Part shown: positions 1-14,192 of the stretch, piece by piece
Layout of the letters: each line of letters starts with the position of its first letter
How positions within the stretch are numbered: the first letter of the stretch is position 1
Assembly: GCA_942486035.1 (NCBI GenBank)
Contig: CALNXK010000015.1
Location: 4,218,501 to 4,282,500 of the forward strand
Origin: Porites lobata
Taxonomy: Eukaryota; Cnidaria; Anthozoa; Scleractinia; Poritidae
Direction of reading: 5' to 3'
DNA: 64,000 nt
The notes under the pieces: generated by a model
What the model was told of the DNA's origin: nothing
The model's input: only the letters and a program-made list of their open reading frames with translations
Databases searched by the model: none
Made by a program: the position numbers and the translations under genes

Positions 1-1
1 C

Positions 2-638
2 TCAAATACCCCAGATACAACCCTGATACATGTTTACCTTGTTTTCTTCAGAGAAGATTCCCTCGACTAACACTGTTTTTTGGGGTGAGAGTTCCAAGGT
101 CATTCTATGGGTATCATCTGATGGAAAATTGGGAAAAACATCATCGTAATCGTCTTCAAAGTCCTCTTCGTTTACCAGATTTTGATAACGAGCTTCGTAA
201 ATCTCTTCCTGTTCTTCTGCATCAGTAGAGAAGAAACCAGGAAAGGGGTCGTCGTATATTTCGTTCATTAGCTGCGACTCAAATGCTAATCCGCTAAGAG
301 AGGTTGTATCTTCAGGTAAAATACTCTTTGTGTAAGATACGTCTTTCGCAACTTCGTCCGCACCCACGTCTACCTTGAGCGTCTGCGACTCATATTCGGT
401 CTTGTCGATATCCATTTCTTCGTATACGGCATTGTGGTATTGATGCACTTGTCGAGATAGAGAGAAAGTTGTCTCTCTCCAGACTCCTTTGCCGTATACA
501 GCACTTGATGATTTTTCAGGTCCAATGTCTATGGCCACAGTCTGTACTTCAAACATTGATGCGTCAATAGGAATATTCTCATAGATGCCATCTTCATCGA
601 GCTCTGAATATCCCTTAAGCTTCCCTGCATATTTTCTT
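2..638 (-). CDS. Gene 1 exon 49: tyrosine-rich cytoplasmic tail and stop
   Basis: The 637-nt exon, phase 2 to stop TGA at 4..2, encodes a tail of about 212 residues with 13 tyrosines and many acidic residues. SH2-type contexts visible: YSEL, YENI, YHNA, YEEM and YQNL (YxxL/I, YxN and YxxM). YSEL and YENI are five residues apart, near an ITAM layout but one short of the usual spacer. A DEDG sequence precedes YENI, recalling hemITAMs. No kinase, death or TIR domain is seen. Acceptor TTTGTTTAG. Confidence 0.88.
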
Positions 639-3600
639 CTAAACAAAGGAATGCAAATGAATAAACTTCAACAGACGGTCGAGGAAAGCACTCTATGGTT
701 CATACCATTGACCGATCCCTATAAGGGGTGCAAACTTAATAATTTTAGTGCATGGCCCTTGTACCATTGTATCCTTTGCGGGCGTTGATAAATGACCCTA
801 CCAGCAGCTTTTTGTTTGTTTGTTTGTTTTTTTTATACTTTCTTATAAAGAAATGACAAAGACTTGCTAAATATAACTGCTTCTGTTTCCTATCAACAAG
901 CATGGCACAAGCCACAAATGAAAACTTTGTACTATTACACGACTAACGTGCACGCTACATTCACTTACGTACCGACATGATCGAAGAAGGAAAATTATTG
1001 CAGCTGTCAGCAGGGCAATAAAAATCACTGCTGGTATAACTGTAAAGGAAGCAAGAGAAACAATGTTATTACATTCACCTCGGTTAACAGGCTTCATTTG
1101 GCTCGCCACTACCAGAGCGCGTGCTTTCATATATACGATTTAGGCCCCGGGTTAACAGAAATAGCTTAACCTAATTTTCTTAGGTGTGGTGACGCTGGTT
1201 GTTAACAAACTTAAAATGTGTAGAGGGACGAGGTTACACAACCAATTGACCACTACGTCTGTGATTCGTTTTGAAGGACCACGCCGAAGTGTCATCGAAG
1301 GAAAGAATAACCATTCTACAGTTCTTAGTCTAGTATCCTAGCCTTTGAGTTAGTTAGCATGAAGCTGAGGTTGACCTTGTGTTGATAAAGTGCTCCTTTC
1401 GTTTCTTATGGAAATCATTCTTTAAACAAAATTGTTAGCATAAGAACAACATGTAATAAAACGACTCACTTTAGAAAGCTGGTTTACTAACTTAGAATAA
1501 ACGCCCTTAAATCGTAGTCAGCTGTTACCGCCACCGTACAAACGACTTATTGACGAAATCAAGCAAAACTAACTACCAGAATGACGACTGGACTACTGAC
1601 AATCGGACTAACAATAGACGACTGTTTGACTATGACAATAGATGGATCGAAACGCACCAATTACATTACGAGTCTTCACAGCCAATAACATCACGGCTTA
1701 ACTGACAGAGGACCAGTAACATCGCGACGTAATTGACCAATCAGGTCAATAACCAGAGTATAATACCATCAACTGACGTGATACAACTCACGTTGACTTT
1801 GAAGACGACTTCCGCACAGGTTGTCGAAACGTCAGTCACTGTCAACAATAACTGTCCTATTCAAGGCTACGTTCACTCGGACGATCAAACTCAACCTACT
1901 TTTGAAATGACTCCTGGGTTCAAAGCTTTCACAGTTCACAAAACATAAAGGGCTACATCAAAAAACAAGGCCAACTTTAGCTTGTAAAATGGACTAATGG
2001 GTGAGGGAAACTCGTAAAGAAAAAGAAAACAAATAAAAAAAATTAAAAAACAAAGAAGGAACAAAACAGAAACAAACAAGCAAATCTAATTCAACAAAGC
2101 CTGAAACTTTAACTCGCCTGCGTAACGAGTATCAAACCAAGATGACCTTTCCTTTGGCTCGTCATCGGAGCGTTGAAGCACGTCGCCCAGTGAAGGAAAG
2201 TCCTCTAAAAGTAAATAAAATAATTAACAAAAAACAGCCAACAAAAGATTCTATTTGTGTATCAGGTTAGGCCAATCCACAAGACTATGTTCACAGTGGT
2301 AAATATACATTTTATTTACATGTCATCTTCTGAAACTTTACCTGAGTCGCATCCATACATTGCCATGCGCAAGCAAGGTGATGTCCCATGGTAGGTGACT
2401 GGGTGGATTCGAATGTAATGAGCGCTTGTTCCATAGAGAGAAACGTTTCTGCCATTGATATCCTCATTTGCTCTGAACTGCAAATCAGACAACATTTATT
2501 AGTACCATTACAATAAACCTTAGATTGTCATAGCTGTTACTGCTGTTTGTCGTTTTGTTTGTGAAAAAGGTATTGAGGCTGTAGATAAAGGAGAAAGTCC
2601 CTTCGAGGCTTCTATTCAATATTGTTCCTGCCGAACCTTTACCACGTAAGGAATCCCCTTTACGTATTTGAACAGGCTGCAATAGCTACGCCACATTTGT
2701 CAAGGCTTAATGTCACTGGGGGACGTAATGTGACGATGAATTAGCGCGTTAAATTAAAGAGTGTCTTGTTTTCTTCTCTTATCGTAGGATGAAAAAGAAG
2801 GCAAGGTATAAAGATTTAAAGAAAAATGTATAAAGAAAACTTACAATTCTGATGTTTCCACCTTCAGTATAGTTGACAAACGATTCAGTTTCTGAGTTGT
2901 TTCTGGTCGATACGTAAAAGCTTTCAACCCACATAGGTGTGGCTCCATCCCTGACCCCTTCTGTTTCAATGACGGTGACATTCGTGAGGTATCCTAAAGA
3001 AAGAGTGTTGGTAAGAATATGCAGTTATTAAACAGTCTCTCCAATCAACATTTTTGTTGGTTTCGGTGAAGATAGGAAAAAAAAAACCTTAACCTTATCA
3101 ACAACCAAAGGCTGACACTTTGCCGTCAGCCAAGTTTTAGGGGAAAAATCGCAGTTTGGACCAAATTATCCTGTTAATTGGACCTAATTAAACCGCTCTT
3201 TTTTGTTTTTCGCTCATGCCTATAAGCCAATCTAAGCGAATCTATTTCGATTTTTTTTTCTCGCTCTCCTCCTTTTCCCTTTGCTTTTCTCTTTACAGCC
3301 TGTTTTGTTGCCCACTTTATGGTCTTTACTTTGAATGAAATTTTGGTCGGCTTTCTTTCCAAAAAAGGGAAAAAATTAATATCTGAAGAGTACTAGGTAA
3401 ATAGCAAAATTAGCAGTGGACCTTTTTCCAAAAATGTTGCTTGTTTTGTTTTGTTTTTTTTTTTTTTTCTGTAACTCTGTCAGGATTGGCCAAAATGTGC
3501 TAAATGTGGTACCTGCGGAAAGAGCTATCCTCGCTGATTCTTCTAATTACCTTCTTAATAGGTTAAATGGAAATTGGTCCAGGAAGAATAATATGGCTGG

Positions 3601-6600
3601 GTCCGTATGGACCAAAACGACCAAGGCAGACGTCAAAGAGTTAATCCATTTATACAAAGACTTTTTTCAACACAGCTTACTTAGACGGTGGATTGTCCTT
3701 GACGAATTGCAATTACCTATGAGCCATCCTAAATTTCACCACTTTACCTAGGATGGAGCGTTAATACACTAAGGCTTACCAAAGAACACTTGAATGTAGG
3801 GTGCTGTGTCTGTAGATGCTGCACACCATCCGTCCTCCCACGATCCGAATTTTTCTACTCCAATTCGTCCACGGTATGACGAGCGCCCTTCGACTTTTCT
3901 CGACGAGGCAGTAATGTCTTTATCTGGAATTCGTCGCGTATTCGGCACTTTAAGACCTAACTCACGGAATCCACAACCTGAGATAAGAAGTGAATTACAC
4001 ATTATTTGATTTATTTACTTACTTTTGGTAAATCGTTTGTTTTGGTGAAAATGTAGAGCTTTCTTTTCGATGCGTCTGGATTTTTAACACACATTTATTG
4101 ATATATAGCGTTCTAAAATTCAGCAAATGGTAGTTGCAGTCTTATGACGACTTACCAAGCTGGCACTGTCTTCCATAAAATCCACGACGGCAGTCGCATT
4201 GGTAACTGCGCCCGACAGTTATACACGTTCCATCATTAACGCACGGTGAAGAGCCACAGTTATCTTCATTGTCCACTGTAAAAGAATATATAAATAAAAT
4301 TTTAAAAAAACGAAATAATAACAAAACAAAACAAAGCAAGAGGAAACAAACAGGTCACAACACATGTCATGCTTTTTAATAAATATACACAGGCAGGGAA
4401 CTAATCAGATCTGACATGTTTCAATGAGCTATACAAAAGCATATCCCTAGCGTTGACCTACATTAGTATTAAAATCCATTAATTATAAATTTTACAGACA
4501 CAGTGCAGGACTTGCGAAATTTTCATGACGAAACCATGGATGGAGTGATGGGCAGATTCTTACTGCTGTCTTGTGGCGGATACAGACCTTCAAATAAGGG
4601 GGGGGGGGGGGGACGATCTAAAAAAGGGGAGGGGCCGGCCCTTCGGACCTCTATCTTTCGTTTTCTAAAAATAAGGGGAGGGGAACATTTGCGTAAAATT
4701 TCTTGGCCTGCCTCTCCTAGGATTTTCGAACATCTAAAAATGGATCCGCCACTGCATCTATTTTTTGTATTTTTTGACCTGACGCGTGAGAACAGATTTT
4801 TAAAAATATGCCTACCATCTGTTTAACAATGCTATGTTTTCCATTCTTAACGTAGACATCGAATAACACTTTCATTAAAAAAAGCTAGAGAAAGGAATTC
4901 GCTGGAGCGAGCGCAGGAATCTCATTTCTTAATTCACCTTGACCACCGACGAATGTGGTGGTCACTTCGTCATCAGCATCGAATATTTCCTGTTTTCTTT
5001 TCAATTATTTTAGTAAAAATAAACAAACTGTTGTCTTACCTTCCTCGCAAAGTGACCCAGTAAAGCCTTCAGGACACGAGCAGCGGTAGCCATGAAGGGA
5101 GTTGTTACAAGTACCATTATTTGCACAAGGGTTGCTAAAACAATGGTCAACAGCTGTGGATAAAGAGGAGAGGAAGACTGAGATGAACTTTGAGTTCCTT
5201 GATCGAATCCCTTCGCCCTTCCCTACCTTCGTCCGGTCTGCCCTTTCCCCGTCCACCCTTAGATCTACCATCATCATCATCATCATTATTATAATCATCA
5301 TCAACATCATCATCAGTATCATCATCATCGTCGTCGTTGTCCTCAACATTAGCATTATGATTAACAACTCCAATATTTCTCTTTTCTTTTCAATCATTTT
5401 AGTAAAGACAAACAAACAAATTGCTTCATTACCTTCCTCGCAAAGTGACCCAGTAAAGCCTTCAGGACACGAACATCGGTAGCCATGAAGGGAGTTGTTG
5501 CAAGTACCATTATTTGCACAGGGGTTGCTGAAACAATGGTCAACAGCTGTGGATAAAGAGGAGAGGAATTCTGAGATGAACTTTGTGTTCCTTGATCGAC
5601 TACCTTCGCCCCTCCCTACCTTTGTCCGGTCTGCCCGTCCCCCGTCCACCCTTAGATCTACCATCATCATCATCATTATCATCAACATCATCACCAGTAT
5701 CATCATCATCGTCGTCGTCGTCGTTGTCCTCAACACTAGCATCATGAACTCCAATATTTCTCTTTCCTTTTTAATCATTTTAGTAAAGACAACAAACAAA
5801 TTGTTATCTTACCTTCCTCGCAACATGACCCGGTAAAGCCATTAGGACATGAACATCGGTAGTCATACAGGGAGTTGATACAAGTATCGTTATTTTCACA
5901 TGGGTTGCTCAGAAGTTGAGTTATAGCATCTATCTACCTCTAATTCCGTTGTTTTATACCCTTGACATACCTTCGCCGATCATTTCATGAACCCTCCAAG
6001 GTATTTCCATTATTTCGACGTGTGTAGTGTAAAGCACCGTCGCTGAGCGGGGAAGACTGGCCATGTTGTTGACTTGCGTGACATCGAACCAATTCCCCAA
6101 TGCAACTACGATGATAGTTACATTCATGTCACGCAGCAATTTAGACGCAACCGAAACAACATCGTTAGAAGTCTCATCGGTGAACACTACTAGGACGCGA
6201 TGTGCGTTCGCACGGCTATTGTTAAAGAAATGCTCTCTTGTGTAATTAAGTGATTTGCCGGTGAATGTCCCTTCAGGAAGGTGTGGTAGCAGGTCCAGGG
6301 CTTGATTTGTTTCGTTTCTCGTGGCATTAAAGTTACCCACTGTGGTAGTATCAGCTGCATAGAGGACTAGTCCAACCCTTGTGTTTTGACTTGGAAAGTA
6401 GCTCAACGTGGACTTGATCACTTGTACTATTTGATTGGAAATATTTCTGTGTGCCTGAGGCTGAACAGTGGAATCATCTATCATAAACACCAGGTCAATC
6501 ATGGTTTCCTGGAACACTGTCGAATACAAATGGTAGTACGTAAGTATGTTACACGGTGTGTTGTTTGTTTTCTTGGGTGTTGTTCTTGGGATGGACAACT

Positions 6601-9600
6601 TAAAATAAGCAAGCTGCATTTACATGTATATAATATTACGAGGAACTCGGGATTGCCCCCCTCAGACGGGGATTGTTCACGCGCAAGTTATTGTTATTAG
6701 TATTATTTCTTTCTATTTTGTAGAGAAAAATGAAAGCCAATTTTCAATGCTGGGGAACAAAAGTTGGCCCCCGCTTCACGGGTGTACTTTGAGCTCCTTG
6801 ACTGGCTCACTTCGTTCCTCCATCCATTCGTCCGTTCGAACTCCCGCCCATACACCGCCCAGCCGTTCATCTATATAAAACCTATTTTTTATTATGCAAC
6901 GTTAAGTAAACGTTAGTTAACGCTGATGGTTCTAATGTTCTGAATGGAGAAATACGCACTTCATATGTGTGCAATTGATACTGAAGCTGTCAGCCATACC
7001 TTTGGTGCAGTTTTTCCCAGCAAATCCAAGTTGGCAGTTACAAATATAGTAACCCAGTCTCTCATCACATGTTCCTCCATTCTGACAGACATTGTCGGCC
7101 ATTGAGCATTCTTTGACATCTAGAAAAAGAGGAAACGACCTCTCTGTTACAAACATCTCCCATGCAAATTTAACATCAATTTTTTTCTTGTGTTCTCTAT
7201 TACCGTCTTCGCAGTGAGGTCCAGTCCATCCTTCAGGGCATGCACAGTGATAAGAATTCAGCCTTAACACTTGACATGAACCATGATTCTTACAGGGATC
7301 AGGACTGCATGGATCATTGACTAAGAAAACAAACAGAACAATCATTGACAGCGAAACATTTCGTGCTGGGCAGTCTTACTAACCACAGTTGTAGTCATGA
7401 CTACCTTGTTAGGCAGACATTGTGGAAAATTTAAAAGTTAGTAGTTGAATGTATCATAGTTTCCAAAGCATCTTCCATCACATTAATATTTTACTCGATG
7501 TGATTTTAGAACGAGAGATTGTTTTAATACTACTCACGCGATTTTACACTTTATCTTAACTGTTACAGCCCCTTCGAGGTTTACTTGCGATAATCAAGCT
7601 TTAGTAAATTTTTTTTTCTCACGTCAGAAGCTTGATCGAGAGAAAAACAGATACAGAAATTTGTATTTTTAACCCAGCTTGTTCAATAAATATCTGCTGC
7701 AATATTTCATCTGAATTTAGGTCGGAATGTGGTTATTATGCTTGTTAAATAAAGAAATAAATAAAATAAAAGTAAAATAGTCGCACCTTGGTCGCAATTT
7801 ATCCCTGAATACCCCGGCTGGCAAAGGCAAGTGTATCCACTCCCAAAAGATTGACATGTGCCGTTCATGCAGGGACCACTAGAACATGGATCTACAGCTG
7901 AAAGTTAAGGGAAATAGTTTAATTTGAATAATGAACAATTATACAAATTTCTCATCATTTGTTTTTAAAAGAATAACTAAGGAGAGGAAAGAGAAAGGTG
8001 TATACTAACCGAAGAATAAATTTTCCCTGAAAGGAATAACTTGCGTTGAAAGATCATGCCCAGTGGGGGAAGTATGGATATAGTTTGCGTCTGGATCTGA
8101 AGAGACCTCATTCAGTTGCCCATTGCTATACTGATTACCAACCGCAAGGACAAACACTTTTACATTGTAATGATTGAGCAGCATGTTGGACGGAACCAAG
8201 AGATCGTCTTGAGATTTGCTAGCTGTTAGGATGACCAAGACTCTTGTGGTATTTGGTCGCGGTTTACTTGTGTTGTACAGCTTCGAAGCAAGATGTAAAA
8301 GAGCTTCACCCAAATTACTCTGAAGACTTGCAGTATAAGGTATTTTGTCTAAGACGTGCTCTATGGCGGACTGGTTGTACTGATTGTGTATGATCAGGGC
8401 TGGAGCGGCTCCATATATGGCCACACTGACATGTGTTTCATCCCTTGAGACATTTAAAGACGCACTGATCGCATAGGCGAAGGATGTGAAGCTCAGGAAA
8501 TTTTGTTCAGTCACCACTTGACTGCCGTCAATTAAAAAGGCGAGGTCAAACTTTGTATCGATGCCTAAAGTTAAATAATAGGATTAATACACAGGGATAA
8601 AACACCATTCTACTGAATCCCTTTTTCATGGCTTACGATCCCAGAAGCTGAAAATTGTATGCCAAAGAAGTATAGTAGGAATGAAATAATACTTTTTTTG
8701 TGTGTGTGTGGGAATCTCATTAACTTGCGGGAGAATATATTAACGCCATGTCTGAAAGTGTTATAAATAGACCTTATTCACAATGCCCGCCATCTATGCA
8801 CGCGCTCTAGGATTGATGGGATAAAAGCTATGTCACGTGGTATTTCAGGGGGTAAACAAGTGATAAAATTTGCCAATACGAGTGATCACGGTCAAGTTTG
8901 TTTATACTATCAAAACAAGATGACGATTCCATAGTCATTCAAAATGTACATGAGCAAGATTTACGTCATTACTGTTTGCCATGAGGACATCTACGGACTT
9001 CCACCCAAATTTTGACGTTATCGTCTTTAAAATGAGAAAGTCTTCATTTCTTGTTGTCTAGAATAAACGCACTCGACCGCGATTTCTTCCATTGGAAATT
9101 TTTTTTCACTTGTTTTCCCCCCGAGAAACCACGTGACATTGCCTTTATCCCATCAGTCCTTGAGCGCGTGCAAAGATGGCGGACATCGTGAATAAGATCT
9201 ATTCTTGAAAAAAAATAATAATAATAAAATCAATGGCTTGTAACTATAAACGTGAAAATACTGTGTTAATTTTACTTACTGTATTCACAGCTCTCTCCAT
9301 ATTGACCACCAGGACAAATGCACTGGTATCCACCTCTGGTATTCACACAATGTTTTTGGTCTTTGCAATTTGCTTCGCTAGCAATACATTCGTTGATGTC
9401 TGATTAAAAATAATTGTAACACGTTTGCTGAGCATGTTAGATATCTAATACATACCGTACTTATTCGATTAAACGCCCTGGGCGCTTATTAAATTTTTGG
9501 ACCTTGAGAGTGGGCGTTTATTCGTTGATGTCTGATTAAAAATAATTGTAACACGTTTGCTGAGCATGTTAGATATCTAATACATAAATACATTCCCTGA

Positions 9601-12600
9601 TTGCCAGGTATTTCGAAGCATAGGAATTTCCGGAAATGACAAAGCATTCCTTCGCAACCGTATACTTCTTTACGTTTTCTCGAAATTCTTCAAGATATAG
9701 ATTCCTGTTCAATTTTAAGCTCAGCTAAACTGGAGAAAAGAAATAGAGCATATCAAGACAACTCGTTATAAGCATCTGGCATTCTTTTTTCTTGCAAAAT
9801 TCAATTTAGCCTTTCCTGTCTTAAGAAGCAAGTATTAAATACCTATTTCACAGGTGGGACCTTTAAATCCGCTAGGACATGAACATGTGAAGTTGCTTCC
9901 CGTTCTTGAACAGTTACCTCCATTCTGACATGGAAATGAGGAGCATGGATTCACAGCTGGAGAAAAAAAGACGATTTACTTTTTGGTTAGAGTTTTCCGA
10001 TGTTGATTATGGACTTAAAGTCATTACTTCAACGGGCAATTAAGAGTGAATGAATATCTCATTTCTTAACGATGAAGAACACATGTCCGTTTAGTCTAAC
10101 TTTGAGTTCATGTGATGAGAGTTTCAACTGATGAAGACTGTATTGTATGCATTTAATCGTAGTCGGGTAATTTCACTTAACACTAATGAATGTTAAGAAG
10201 AAGAGGAACTCATACGGACATATTGCTCGCCGAAAAAAATGGAGATCATGTTTTGTCCATTTCTATAGAACTGACTTTAAATGACAACTTTCTCTAGAAA
10301 AGCTGGCAGCAGACTATTGAAAATTTTAGAGGAAGACAAATTCACCTTGAGAAACCGCACCACGCACAGAATTTTCCATGGTGTCCATATGCTGATAGCT
10401 TGTTGTGACCAAATAATGAGATGCTGGGGTGCTTGCAACTTGTTCCAACTGCGGTATGTTAAAATTGCTGCCAGTAGCGATGACTATTATCTTAACTCCC
10501 TCATCTCGAAGAGTTTGCGATATTGCAGCAAACCCGTTACTTAGGGAGGAACTAACGAATATCACAAGGACGTCAGGTACGTTGGGTCTTCCAGCTGGAA
10601 AGATTTCTTGCCTGGCAATGTTCAAGGCGTTACCAAGATTAAGTGGTGCCTCGTCAAGGAAAGGTATCCTTTCAACAGCAGCAGCTACCGCCTCGTAACT
10701 GAAGTGTTGCGTAAAGTTGAAACCGACAGTGGTATTGTTGGCATATACGGCAGCGGCCACATTTGTTTCTCTCTTAGATATATTATAGTTGGAGAGGAAA
10801 GCCTTTGCAAAGAGCAGGGTTTGGTAAAAATGACTTGATCCTAAGTACGAAGAGCCATCGAACAACAGGAGGACGTCAAAAACGTCAGCTGATATTCCTA
10901 CGAGAAACGAATACGACACGTCTTTTGAGAATACGACATACAGTGAGAATTCCATGTTCAGTTATGGTTAGTTATCTTAATGCACTTTATCTTCATTAAA
11001 GTAATTTTGTAAAAAGATTGCTTGCTCAATTTTTACCGTTTATTTAATATCTTTCATGACCGGAAAACTGTGATTGATCAACTTAGTGGATAGAATTTCT
11101 CGGTACAAACCTCTGAGTATTAAAGAAGATGGAAGAGCTTTGTAAAGCTGCTGTTTGAACGTAATGAACTTTGAATATGTTTTATAAGTCAGTCAGCGAA
11201 TGCCTTTTCCCCGTTAAATGCCAGGATTTAAAAGCCACTGATCTTTTTTAACTGCGCTTGGAGTTGACGAGCTTCGATCATTAATGGCCCTTCGGTTTTA
11301 ACTGAAAAAAACTCCCCTTCTCCATTTAAACCCGTAGATACACTGCAAAATATCCAGTTGGGGCCTCATCCTGTTGGTCCGTACTGTTATGGAACCTGGA
11401 TTTTACGGCCCGCACGCCTGGCGCATCTGCCATAAAACGAGGCAAAACAACAACAACAACAACAACACCAACAACAAAAACAAGAAATCAAAACAATTAC
11501 TTTACGGCCCTCGAACTAGGTTGGTAAGAGGTCTTTGTTTGCTCCCCTCCCCTAGCAATCAATCAGGCGAAAGCTTACCGATTTGACAATGTCTTCCTGT
11601 GAAGCCTGAAGCGCAGTTACACTCGTAGCTACCAAAAGTGTTTGTACAACTGGATGCACTATTCACACAAGGGCTGTTATAACACTCATTAACATCTGAA
11701 AACATAAACATGATCTCACTTTATGCGTAAATAATAATCATCTGATCATAAATATTTTCTGGGTTAAACTTGCTTTGGGACGAAAATTGCAAAGACTCGT
11801 CTTCCACATATGATAAACCCTTCATTTGAAAATAGATTGAAGGCAGACAGACAGTTTCGAGCCTGCGAATAATTGTTCTTTTCAGAAAGGACCGACTAGG
11901 TCACCACTGGAGTAGCCTGAGAAAACGGCCGACATTTAGCGACGCCATCACCGGTTTCCCTGCCAAATGACGTCTGAGGAACGAGCGCAGAAATTCCACA
12001 CTGATGACGCGTCACTACCCAGATCTGGTTAGTGTTTCTGATTGGTCGTGCCGCGTGGGAAACTTGATTCAACCAACCAAAAGCGCTACCCAGATCTGGG
12101 TAGTGTCGCGTCATCAGTATGGAATTTCAGCGCGCGTTTCTCAGACGTCATTTGGCGGGGAAACCAATGGCAGCGTCGCCAAATGGCGGCTGTTTTCTCA
12201 GGCTAAAGTTGGACAAACCGGAAAAGTTCTTGGGCAGACATATTTTCCTTTTTTTTTAATTGAGCAAACCTTCTGCGACAAAATTTGGTAATTTTTGTTG
12301 AATTTTGCCCCTGGCCATATCACAAGGATATTGCTGTTTTAGGTCAATTCTGTGTCATTACTTAGTGCCTTAACCCATGCACTAGACTTCCTCAAAGTCC
12401 TTCGCTTCTTGTTTCCGGTTCCGGTAGTAGGCTCTAGCTCTGCCGCCGTAAACATAACGAATTTCTAGCTTGCACTTCTCGCTCGAGAAAAATTTTGACC
12501 TCGACTTATAGGCAAGTTTACCCATGCAAAAATTCCCCTGTAGACTTATGAAGAAGATATCGAACACGTTATTTTCATGAAAAAGCACTAACTATAATAA

Positions 12601-14152
12601 TTTTGGCGATTTTTGCGGGCAAAGAATTTAAAGTTGAAAAAGTCGGCTCAACTTTTTCAAGGTTAAATCCATGTCCATCCTTACCATCCAATGCAACTGA
12701 CAACCGGAACAAAAACTAGCCCATTACTTTAGGAATGCAATTGATGCCAGGACACATTTTAACGTTTCAAATAGGTAGAAAATAGTGCAACATGGCCCCT
12801 TCAACAGAACGTGATAACAAACAACGTTGCCGGAGGAATGTATTCTCATCTTACCATTTTCACAAACTGCCCCAGTTAAACCATCTGGGCAGTCACATCT
12901 ATAATGATCCTGTGACATACTGCAAGTTCCTCCGCTGTTACAAGGATTTAGGCGACATAAATCATGAACTAAATGAGATAAAAAAAAAACGAATAATCAA
13001 CCAATATACCTCAATTATAAATAAAGAAAAGATTGAGGGGGTGATCAAATGCAGGCCTTTCGCTCGGAACAAAACGGAGAGTGAAATTGGAAACTATTTC
13101 ATTGTTCACGCTGCCAGTAGACCCTTTCGGATCAATTTAGGTTTCTAGGAAACTGCCCACCTACCCCTCCCCTAAGCTAACATGACCACTTCATTCTCAC
13201 TTTGGGCAAAATAATGGGTTAGGGGGTAGGTGGGTAGTTTCCCGGAAACCTAAATTGATACACCCTTTCTTTTGCTTGCTTGATATTAGCCGACTCGATA
13301 AACCCTCCATCAAGTAGACGACATGGGGATGCTCTTCTCAAAGGGTGTAAATTGTTTTATTAAAAACTGAATCATTGAATAATGCAATTCTAAAGCTCTG
13401 ATTGGCTTAGCCATCATGGCATATGAGCCGTTATACCATGCTCTCCAAATGTGGTAATTGTATGCTGAAAAATAAGCTGAAAAATCGGATGTTTTTACAA
13501 ATAAAGTCGAGAAGCATTCTCGATATTTTGTGGGCGTTTGTAATAAAACAATTATTCCACTCGCGCTTGTTGATATGAGATGATTATAGCCAACTCGGCG
13601 CTACGCTCCTCGTTGGCTAGCCACCATATCATATCCAACGCAAACTCGTGGAATAATTGTTAAATATCATAAGTAAGAACCCTGGTAAGCCGACTCTTAA
13701 AAAAAAAACATTTCGTTTTCAAGTATTTATATATGTTTAAAAAAATACATATATATTCAAAGAAAAAACCGGATTTACAAACTAATAAAAGTTTTCTTAC
13801 ATCGAAATGTATATTTCATTCTGGTCAAATTCACTAGTCAAAAAAAAAATAATAATAATAATTTTTACCTTCACAATTAACTCCAGTAAATTCTGAAGGA
13901 CAGGTACAGTTGTAGCCATTCGGAGAGTTGATGCACGATCCATTGTTCAGACATGGATCATCGTAACAGTGATCTATCGCTGAAGAATATATAAATGCGG
14001 AGTTCGTGAAGTTAGCAACGTTATCACTTTCTTTGAACACTGTAACGCTTTGAAATAGTAAAATCCAACTAGTGGTCTATTATCAGTGGTGCGTTCTGAT
14101 TGGTTTAGCAACTACTAAGCTATATGTTATAGCCCACTATTTTTGACCAACA

Positions 14153-14192
<40 letters not shown>

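Noticed and set aside
972..973. Alternative donor GTAAGT at 968 for the transmembrane exon
   Set aside because: It is the stronger consensus, but would end in phase 0 and break the frame of the tail exon; GTACGT at 972 keeps phase 2.
1733..1948. Forward open frame of 71 codons
   Set aside because: Low complexity, no domain, inside a gene 1 intron on the opposite strand.
3416..3751. Forward open frame with hydrophobic start
   Set aside because: The start region is a TTTTGTTTT run; it lies in the intron between discoidin exons 45 and 46, with no family resemblance.
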